A stretch of DNA of 13,264 nt from assembly GCA_964523675.1 (NCBI GenBank), contig CAZFZT010000085.1:1-13264 (forward strand), given 5' to 3'. Shown piece by piece: positions 7,446-12,522 of this stretch (position 1 is its first letter; the number at the start of each line of letters is the position of its first letter). A program made the position numbers and the translations under genes. The DNA comes from CAZFZT01 sp964523675 (lineage in GTDB: Bacteria; Planctomycetota; Phycisphaerae; Phycisphaerales; SM1A02). The notes below the pieces were generated by a model. That model was given only the letters and a program-made list of their open reading frames with translations. It ran no database searches and was not told the origin of the DNA.

Positions 7446-9443
7446 CTAGACCGCCGTCTTGCGGTGGTACATCCACCACTCGATCATCAGCAGCGCGAGG
7501 CACAGGCCGATCGCCCAGGGCCAGAGCGGAATGTAACGAGCGCCATCAGCGGAGCGGCCGGTGTGGCGTTCCTGGCCGATCTCGATCTCCTTCTGCACGG
7601 CGATGTGACCTTCCGTTTCGCTGAGCAGATTGACCGCCAGCGGGCGCATCTGCCTGTTCGAGGCGCCCGGCTCAGCCCACGTGAGGACGTGCAGGCCGGT
7701 TTGGATGATCGGTCCCCAGCTGAGCTGTGCTGGGTCGATCGGCGCGAGCCGCTCGGTTCTGCCGTCGGGCAGGCGCAGCTCAATCTCGCTTGCCGCAGCG
7801 GGCAGCCGGGCCGTGAGCGCCTGGCCCGGCTTGAATCCGACCGAAGTCAGCGCTTCGCCAGAATGACCCAGGAACTCAATCGCATTCTGAAGGAAGGTCA
7901 CGTAACCGAAATGGAACGGCCAAGTCGTGTCGAGGATGTCGAACGTCGCATGCACAACATGCAGCGGACCGCGGCGGAGCGAGAGGATGACCGGCCCTTC
8001 AGTGGCAACAGCAAGCACTTCAACCTCATCACTCGGCTGCACCAGCCGCGCTTCATAGATGACCAGATCATCGAGGTTCACATAGCGCATGACGGGATGG
8101 GTGTCGCGCGCATCGAGAATGTGCTGCGGCGAATCAGACCGGCCGTACTCGTTGATCGGACTGTCAGCGAGCGGGGGGGCGGCTGCAAATGTGAGATATC
8201 TTCCGGGCGGCAGTTGGCTGGGCACGACGTTGTCGAGGACCACAACGTCATACCCATCGATCTGGCCGCCCGATGCGATGGCCTCGAACTGCGCAGGCGG
8301 CATCAGGTCAAGCCGCTCAATCATCGGCAGCCCTTCGAGCGCCATATGCAACAGCGACTTCTCGGCCCGATGTCTCGTCACCAGTGCGACCGAGAGCGGC
8401 TGCGGCGGCGGCACCACGAGCTGTGCGATGTTGTCGGATTTCAGATCGTCCTCACGAAGGTTGGCAACTTCAATCACCGCACTATGCGGCTGCTCGAAAG
8501 GGCTGAAGACGATGTTGTTGCGCCCTGCGACAAGCACGCCGGTGGAGGGATCATCTTCAGCGGCAGGAACCCGCACTTCACGAATGCCGCGTGCCGTGCC
8601 GTTCACCGAAAGCTGCACATCGCAGATGACCTCCGTACGGTTGAAGTTGATCAGCGACGCGAAGACCTCAATCGAGTTCGGCCGGTCGAACGGGCGCTCG
8701 GCTGCGATCGATGCGATGGCGATGTTATCCGGCTGCTCGGCGCCCACCGAGTGGAAGGTGATGGACTCGTTGCGAAGAACCTGGTCCGCAAGATCGGAGA
8801 TTCGGCCATCACTGTACAACTCTAGATATGCGCCATCGGTCACCGGGGCCTGCTCATCAGGGTTGACGTTCGTCGTGAAGGCGCGGGCAAGTTTGAGCGC
8901 TTCATCGATGCGCGTCTCGCCATGCGTCTGCGGAATGCGGTCCACGGCGTCGAGCAATTGTTGGCGGGAATTGGTGAACCGTGCAAAGACCTCCGCACGA
9001 TCGGAAAACGCGACGATCATCGCTTCGCCGGGCGCCCCGGCAAACAGCCCGCCGGTGTACATCTGCTCGATGCGTTCCTTGGCTGCGCGTTTGGCGAGTT
9101 CGAGCCGGGTGATGCCATCGGGCCCGTCGGTCGCGCTCATCGAGGCGGAGTTGTCGATGAGGAAGACCGTCCGTCCGCCGGCCGGCGTTCCCGCCTGCAC
9201 GCGCGGTTGCATCACCGAGAGAATCAGCAGAATCAGCGCAAGCAATTGCAACAGCAGCAGAATATTCCAGCGAATGCGTTGAAACGGCGCGTTCGCCTGC
9301 AAGTCGTCGACCGATCGCTTCCACAATAAGGTGCATGCGATCGGTTGCGACTTGCGGCGAAGTTTCAGAAAATACAGCAGCAACAGCGGGGGAATCACCG
9401 CCAGCGCGAGAAAGAGTCCGGTGAGAGGCGTCAGCCAGGTCAT
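7446..9443 (-). CDS. BatA-type membrane protein with von Willebrand factor A domain
   Basis: 665 residues. The N-terminus has two membrane helices (about 5-27 and 59-79) in the arrangement of the aerotolerance regulator BatA N-terminal domain, with the LYFLKLRRK segment between them. A VWA domain follows with a complete MIDAS: DNSASMS (Asp97, Ser99, Ser101), Thr177 in GETRIDEA and Asp212 in LYSDGR. A long extracytoplasmic-looking beta-rich region comes next, and a final helix lies at about 636-658 (YIPLWPWAIGLCLALLMIEW). It is probably a membrane partner of the MoxR ATPase and DUF58 protein encoded upstream. GGAGGG precedes the ATG, with the 10-bp palindrome GGGCGCGCCC (9446-9455) overlapping its end. 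The 8-bp iteron arrays lie between this gene and DUF58. It is the last gene of the operon as seen. Confidence 0.93.
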   Translation of the reverse strand: MTWLTPLTGLFLALAVIPPLLLLYFLKLRRKSQPIACTLLWKRSVDDLQANAPFQRIRWNILLLLQLLALILLILSVMQPRVQAGTPAGGRTVFLIDNSASMSATDGPDGITRLELAKRAAKERIEQMYTGGLFAGAPGEAMIVAFSDRAEVFARFTNSRQQLLDAVDRIPQTHGETRIDEALKLARAFTTNVNPDEQAPVTDGAYLELYSDGRISDLADQVLRNESITFHSVGAEQPDNIAIASIAAERPFDRPNSIEVFASLINFNRTEVICDVQLSVNGTARGIREVRVPAAEDDPSTGVLVAGRNNIVFSPFEQPHSAVIEVANLREDDLKSDNIAQLVVPPPQPLSVALVTRHRAEKSLLHMALEGLPMIERLDLMPPAQFEAIASGGQIDGYDVVVLDNVVPSQLPPGRYLTFAAAPPLADSPINEYGRSDSPQHILDARDTHPVMRYVNLDDLVIYEARLVQPSDEVEVLAVATEGPVILSLRRGPLHVVHATFDILDTTWPFHFGYVTFLQNAIEFLGHSGEALTSVGFKPGQALTARLPAAASEIELRLPDGRTERLAPIDPAQLSWGPIIQTGLHVLTWAEPGASNRQMRPLAVNLLSETEGHIAVQKEIEIGQERHTGRSADGARYIPLWPWAIGLCLALLMIEWWMYHRKTAV

Positions 9444-9466
9444 GTGGGCGCGCCCTCCGGTCGCGA

Positions 9467-9498
9467 CAAGTCCACAAGTCCAAATGTCCTCAGATCCA
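9467..9498 (-). repeat. 8-bp iteron array, inverted arm (4 units)
   Basis: Four consecutive 8-bp units on the plus strand: CAAGTCCA, CAAGTCCA, AATGTCCT and CAGATCCA. They are the reverse complement of the units in the array at 9531-9586, so the two arrays form a long imperfect inverted repeat just upstream of the VWA gene. Confidence 0.85.
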
Positions 9499-9510
9499 CA
9501 TCGTCGGCAG

Positions 9511-9524
9511 CTGGTGGCAACCAG
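9511..9524. repeat. Small hairpin at the centre of the inverted iteron arrays
   Basis: CTGGT-GGCA-ACCAG, a perfect 5-bp stem with a 4-base loop. It lies in the 32-bp spacer between the two oppositely oriented 8-bp arrays and would cap the larger stem they can form. Confidence 0.6.
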
Positions 9525-9530
9525 ATCCTG

Positions 9531-9586
9531 TGGACCTGTGGATTTGTGGACTTGTGGACCTGTGGACTTGTGGACCTCTGGATTTG
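9531..9586 (+). repeat. 8-bp tandem iteron array (7 units, TGGACYTG type)
   Basis: Seven head-to-tail units: TGGACCTG, TGGATTTG, TGGACTTG, TGGACCTG, TGGACTTG, TGGACCTC and TGGATTTG. The array ends 2 bp before the DUF58 stop codon (9589-9591). With the inverted units at 9467-9498 it could fold into a long hairpin in the operon mRNA between DUF58 and the VWA gene. Confidence 0.93.
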
Positions 9587-9588
9587 TT

Positions 9589-10518
9589 TCACTTCAGCAG
9601 CCCTCGCTTTCTGAGGTAGTCAAGCAACAGGGCGTGCAGGTTTGTTGAGGTGTCGAGCGTGAGGTGCATCATGCCGCGACGGACGCAAAACTCGCGCAGC
9701 TTGCCGCAGTAGGCGTTGAGATTCTCCTTGTAGCGTTTGAGCAGTGCAGCGCTGACGGTGACTTCCGCCGTGTCTTCATCTTCGAGATCGGTGAGGCGCA
9801 GGTCGCCGGAAAGTCCTGCCTTTCCCGGATCAATTTCTTCGGGCGAAAGCACTTGCATGGCGAAGGTGTCGTACCCGCCGCCGGCCAGATAGCGCAGGCC
9901 CTTCTCGTAACCTTCCTTGAACATGAAGTCGGAGAGCACGACCATGACGCCCTTACCCTGGCGCGAGAGCGCAATCGAGCGCATCGCGCCCTCGAAATCA
10001 CTTGTGCCGTACGGCTCAAGATTGAGCAGCCACGAACCCATCTCCTGCGTGCGCCTCATGCCGCGTAGGTTCGTAAGCGGCTTGAGTCCGTCGCTGTTGA
10101 ACCCAAACAGCGAAACCCGGTTGTGATTGACGAGACCGATGTACCCCAGCGCCATCGCGAGCCGCTGGCAAAAGATGAACTTGCTCGGATTCCCCCAGTG
10201 CATGGACGCGCTTGTGTCGATGGCGAGGATGAGCGAAAGGTCTTCCTCTTCCATGAACATTTTGATGAAAAGCTTGTCCAGCCGGGCGTAGATATTCCAG
10301 TCAACAAAGCGCAGATCGTCGCCATGCGTGTAATGGCGATAGTCTGCGAACTCGACAGAGATGCCGCGCTTCTTCGATCGGCGTTCCCCCTGAAGCTTGC
10401 CGGCAAAGATCTTGCGCGACATGACATCGACCTGGTCAAGCTTCGCCATCAGCGTTGAGTCGATGAGCTCATCGACGCGCCGGGGTTTGGTTTCAGTTGG
10501 AATGCCAAAGGTCGCCAT
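9589..10518 (-). CDS. DUF58 protein with VWA-like fold
   Basis: 309 residues, a usual length for the soluble DUF58 family found next to MoxR ATPases. The family signature is clear: DYRHYTHGDDLRFVDWNIYARLD starts at about residue 59 (the segment runs to 81), followed by KMFMEEEDLSLILAIDTSASM. The last part contains a DxSxS metal-site motif (Asp101, Ser103, Ser105). The protein is thought to act with a MoxR AAA+ ATPase in assembly or activation of membrane or envelope proteins; the client here is unknown. Upstream of the ATG, GGTGA at about 9 bases is a plausible ribosome-binding site, and its GG comes from the last unit of the inverted-repeat array at 10531-10560. It was probably next to moxR before the GxxExxY cassette came between them. 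Confidence 0.95.
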   Translation of the reverse strand: MATFGIPTETKPRRVDELIDSTLMAKLDQVDVMSRKIFAGKLQGERRSKKRGISVEFADYRHYTHGDDLRFVDWNIYARLDKLFIKMFMEEEDLSLILAIDTSASMHWGNPSKFIFCQRLAMALGYIGLVNHNRVSLFGFNSDGLKPLTNLRGMRRTQEMGSWLLNLEPYGTSDFEGAMRSIALSRQGKGVMVVLSDFMFKEGYEKGLRYLAGGGYDTFAMQVLSPEEIDPGKAGLSGDLRLTDLEDEDTAEVTVSAALLKRYKENLNAYCGKLREFCVRRGMMHLTLDTSTNLHALLLDYLRKRGLLK

Positions 10519-10530
10519 GAAATCAATTCA

Positions 10531-10560
10531 CCACAGAGGGCCACGGAGGGCCACGGAGGA
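10531..10560 (+). repeat. Left terminal inverted repeat of the GxxExxY cassette (three 10-bp iterons)
   Basis: CCACAGAGGG, CCACGGAGGG and CCACGGAGGA, head to tail and reading toward the GxxExxY gene. Against the right array read inward, 27 of 30 positions match, and CA precedes both. The array lies 12 bp upstream of the DUF58 ATG. Confidence 0.95.
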
Positions 10561-10576
10561 GAGCGAGAATGGTCAA

Positions 10577-10960
10577 TCAGAGTACTCGGCGTGTGATGCC
10601 GTCTCTCAGTCGTTTGACGTTGAAGTTGATGAGGAGCCCAACGCGCAGGGCCGACAATCGGAGGTAGGTGTGAAGTTGCGCCTCGTGAATTGCGTGGAGT
10701 TCCTCGACGGCTTTGATTTCGACGACTACGGCGTCCTCAACGACCAGGTCTATCCGATAACCGCAATCAATCTTAATGTCATCATAAACGACCGGAAGAG
10801 CAACCTGCCGTTGGCATTTGACGCCGCGACGGTTCAGTTCGAATGCCAGGCACGCCTCATAGGCAGATTCAAGCAATCCGGGTCCAAGAACTTGATGCAC
10901 GCGAATTGCCGCACCAATGACCGCCTCGGTTACACCTGCATGCACCAATTCCACGTTCAT
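10577..10960 (-). CDS. GxxExxY family protein (PD-(D/E)XK nuclease fold)
   Basis: 127 residues, the full length of this family. GPGLLESAY (26-34) is the defining GxxExxY motif. Asp71 in YRIDLVV and Glu81-Ile-Lys83 (VVVEIKAV) form a PD-(D/E)XK-type active site, and QLHTYLRL (95-102) is the conserved C-terminal helix. The fold implies nucleic acid cleavage or binding, but the biological role of the family is not established. Its ATG overlaps the MoxR stop (ATGA), and AAAGGG just upstream can act as a Shine-Dalgarno, so translation is likely coupled to moxR. The gene is enclosed by inverted 10-bp iteron arrays (10531-10560 and 10975-11004), suggesting a mobile cassette. It is functionally foreign to a MoxR/DUF58 operon. 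Confidence 0.93.
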   Translation of the reverse strand: MNVELVHAGVTEAVIGAAIRVHQVLGPGLLESAYEACLAFELNRRGVKCQRQVALPVVYDDIKIDCGYRIDLVVEDAVVVEIKAVEELHAIHEAQLHTYLRLSALRVGLLINFNVKRLRDGITRRVL

Positions 10961-12072
10961 TTCGCCCTTTGCCCTCCTCCGTGGTTCTCCGTGGCCCTCC
11001 GTGGTGTAGATTCCCGCGGCACGAAGCGAATCAGCCGCTCCACAATGTCGTCCGTGCTCACGCCCTCCGCTTCCGCTTCGAAACTTCTACAAATTCTGTG
11101 GCGAAGCGCAGCTGGGGCGATCCAGTGCACATCCTTGAACGCCACTGCGAAGCGGCCGTCGAGCAGCGCGCGGACTTTCGCTGCCGTAATGATCGCCTGC
11201 GCTCCGCGCGGACTGACGCCGACGCGAATGTACCGCTGTGTCTCGGGATCAGCGTGCTCGCTGTTCGCATGTGTCGCCAGCGTCAGCCGAATCACATAAT
11301 CCTGCACATGCGGCGAGACCACGATCCTTTGCGCAAGCCGCTGCGCCTGGAGAATGTATTCGCCATCGATCACCGGCTCGACATCCGCTTGAGCAGTGCG
11401 CGTCGTGCGGTGAAGAATCAAATTCATCTCCTTGCGCGTGGCGTATGGCACAATGATCTTGAGCAGAAAGCGGTCCAGCTGCGCTTCGGGCAGCGGGTAT
11501 GTCCCCTCCTGCTCGATCGGGTTCTGCGTCGCCATCACGAAGAACGGCTGCGTGAGCTTGTGCGTCCTGCCGCCCATCGTCACCGACCGTTCCTGCATCG
11601 CTTCAAGCAGTGCCGCCTGCGTCTTCGGCGTCGCGCGGTTGATCTCATCCGCCAGGATCAACTGATGAAAGATCGGCCCGGGGCGGAACGAAAACTCGCG
11701 ATGCCCCGTCTCCGGATTTTCAACGACAATGCTCGTGCCCGTCACATCCGCAGGCATGAGATCAGGCGTGAACTGAATCCGAGCAAAGGGCAGCGACAGC
11801 GACTTGCCCAGCGTCGAAATCAGCAGCGTCTTGCCCAGCCCCGGCACGCCTTCGAGCAGCACGTGGCCGTTTGCGAAGAGCGCGACCAGCGTCTGCTCGA
11901 CGACATCATCCTGGCCGACGATGATCTTGCCGATCTGCGCCCGCAGCGTCTGAAAGACCTCGCGAAAGGCGCCGCACGCGCGCTTCACCGACTCAATGTC
12001 GTTGAACGCAACAGTCAGATTCGGCAGCGGCGGCGCAGCAGTCATGTTCGGCAGAGGCGGCGAAGCAGTCAT
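10957..12072 (-). CDS. moxR: MoxR-type AAA+ ATPase
   Basis: 371 residues from the ATG at 12072. Walker A GVPGLGKT (75-82), Walker B LILADE (138-143) followed by INRA, sensor 1 MATQNPIEQEGTYPLPEAQL and an arginine-finger region LDRF are all canonical. MoxR proteins are chaperone-like ATPases working with VWA-domain partners, here the DUF58 and BatA-type genes downstream. Two oddities are visible. The N-terminus is a 9-residue duplication (MTASPPLPN then MTAAPPLPN), so ATGs at 12072 and 12045 are both possible starts, and GTG at 12093 is a third. The last residues, TPRRATENHGGG, are encoded by the right inverted repeat of the GxxExxY cassette, so the native C-terminus appears replaced. The stop overlaps the next ATG. 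Confidence 0.97.
   Translation of the reverse strand: MTASPPLPNMTAAPPLPNLTVAFNDIESVKRACGAFREVFQTLRAQIGKIIVGQDDVVEQTLVALFANGHVLLEGVPGLGKTLLISTLGKSLSLPFARIQFTPDLMPADVTGTSIVVENPETGHREFSFRPGPIFHQLILADEINRATPKTQAALLEAMQERSVTMGGRTHKLTQPFFVMATQNPIEQEGTYPLPEAQLDRFLLKIIVPYATRKEMNLILHRTTRTAQADVEPVIDGEYILQAQRLAQRIVVSPHVQDYVIRLTLATHANSEHADPETQRYIRVGVSPRGAQAIITAAKVRALLDGRFAVAFKDVHWIAPAALRHRICRSFEAEAEGVSTDDIVERLIRFVPRESTPRRATENHGGGQRAK
10975..11004 (-). repeat. Right terminal inverted repeat of the GxxExxY cassette, translated as the MoxR tail
   Basis: On the minus strand, from outside inward: CCACGGAGGG, CCACGGAGAA and CCACGGAGGA. It lies wholly inside the moxR reading frame and 15 bp upstream of the GxxExxY start. 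Its GGAGGA core resembles a Shine-Dalgarno sequence. Confidence 0.95.
12019..12072 (-). repeat. 27-bp tandem duplication covering the moxR start codon
   Basis: Two adjacent 27-bp copies (12072-12046 and 12045-12019) each begin with ATGACTGCT and end in CTGCCGAA plus C or T. They encode MTASPPLPN and MTAAPPLPN. A third, degenerating start (CTGACTGTT) follows. Either ATG may initiate MoxR. Confidence 0.9.
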
Positions 12073-12473
12073 GCGAGAAAGCAACCCCCGCACCCGCGGG
12101 AGTTGCGGAAAGTGTAACCGCGATGCGGCAAATCAGTGCGAGAACACACGCCTCGCCAGTTCACCAGCGCAGCCGCCAGCGCGGTTTGCGTCTGAGAATG
12201 GGGCGAATCGCCCTCACGATAACGCGGCGCGGTCGTGCGATGGCGTGGCGCCATCTCGTCCGATCGATGCGCGGTTGTGTTCTTTCGATGCGCGATTGTG
12301 AAAGACCACCCATCGGTTGTCAAAGATCGCGCTTCCATTGTGAAAAATCGCGCAGCGGTTGGCGCGCGCCAGCGGCTGGCGCGCGCCAACCACCCGTCGA
12401 TTGTCGACACCAAGGCGCGAACTTTCAAAACCACCGCTCCAAAGAACTCTTTCAACGCTCCATCGGTGAGCAT
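12069..12473 (-). CDS. Doubtful ORF across the 21-bp repeats, stop overlapping the moxR ATG
   Basis: A 134-codon frame with no recognisable domain. Because it crosses the 21-bp-period array, its middle reads as heptads such as FFTMEAR, SLTTDGW, SFTIAHR and KNTTAHR. Its TGA overlaps the moxR ATG at 12072 as ATGA, which would fit translational coupling, and this is the main argument in its favour. No good Shine-Dalgarno precedes the ATG at 12473. It may be a repeat-derived open frame only. Confidence 0.22.
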   Translation of the reverse strand: MLTDGALKEFFGAVVLKVRALVSTIDGWLARASRWRAPTAARFFTMEARSLTTDGWSFTIAHRKNTTAHRSDEMAPRHRTTAPRYREGDSPHSQTQTALAAALVNWRGVCSRTDLPHRGYTFRNSRGCGGCFLA

Positions 12474-12522
12474 TCGCCTCGGAGGCGCGGAGGGCGGATC
12501 GGGGGATGGGAAGATTTCTCAC
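12214..12522 (-). CDS. Doubtful ORF with heptapeptide repeats, start overlapping the OLD-family stop
   Basis: A 102-codon frame starting with GTG that overlaps the stop of the upstream OLD-family gene (GTGA). Its second half reads as consecutive heptads: RCAIFHN, GSAIFDN, RWVVFHN, RASKEHN, RASIGRD and GATPSHD. The regular pattern follows from the 21-bp DNA period and appears in other frames too, so it is weak proof of coding. It competes with the frame at 12069-12473; a frameshift joining the two is conceivable. Confidence 0.22.
   Translation of the reverse strand: MRNLPIPRSALRASEANAHRWSVERVLWSGGFESSRLGVDNRRVVGARQPLARANRCAIFHNGSAIFDNRWVVFHNRASKEHNRASIGRDGATPSHDRAALS
12231..12461. repeat. Degenerate tandem array with 21-bp period (about 11 units)
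   Basis: Units starting at 12231, 12252, 12273, 12294, 12315, 12336, 12357, 12378, 12399, 12420 and 12441 share a loose pattern. They begin near GRTTGTG or CATTGTG, have AAAGA/AAAAA or a variant around positions 8-12, and end in GCGC, GCTTC or a similar GC-rich run. The best-matching units are 12294-12356. The phase is kept through the large hairpin. It fills most of the gap between the OLD-family gene and moxR. Being a multiple of three, the period gives heptapeptide patterns in every frame. Confidence 0.8.
12357..12391. repeat. Perfect 16-bp-stem hairpin inside the 21-bp array
   Basis: GGTTGGCGCGCGCCAG (12357-12372) and its exact reverse complement (12376-12391) are separated by CGG. The GC-rich stem would form a very stable RNA hairpin on either strand. 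No T-tract follows on the minus strand, so a classical intrinsic terminator is not supported, though attenuation between the OLD-family gene and moxR is possible. Confidence 0.93.

Noticed and set aside
7314..8825. A long open plus-strand frame of about 500 codons opposite the VWA gene
   Set aside because: It is antisense to a clear VWA/BatA-type gene, is very rich in Arg, His and Asp, and has no recognisable domain. Long antisense frames are expected in GC-rich genes.
8089..9282. A second plus-strand frame of about 400 codons opposite the VWA gene
   Set aside because: Ser/Arg/Ala-rich composition with no domain; a shadow of the minus-strand VWA gene.
9467..9586. CRISPR or replication-origin iterons
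   Set aside because: The units are only 8 bp with no spacers between them, and there is no replication initiator gene or AT-rich region nearby. They are treated as inverted arrays of unknown role.
10531..11004. Target-site duplication flanking the cassette
   Set aside because: Comparing the bases outside both arrays showed no convincing direct repeat, so none is reported.
10397..11299. A plus-strand frame of 300 codons spanning DUF58, GxxExxY and moxR
   Set aside because: It covers parts of three well-supported genes on the other strand and both iteron arrays, with no domain of its own.
10969..12117. A plus-strand frame of about 380 codons opposite moxR
   Set aside because: It is fully antisense to a canonical MoxR ATPase and is Arg/His/Leu-rich without motifs.
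12357..12391. Intrinsic transcription terminator
   Set aside because: The stem is strong but no T-tract follows on either strand, so only a hairpin is annotated.
12231..12461. CRISPR array
   Set aside because: The 21-bp units are contiguous and degenerate, with no unique spacers, and no cas gene is present.
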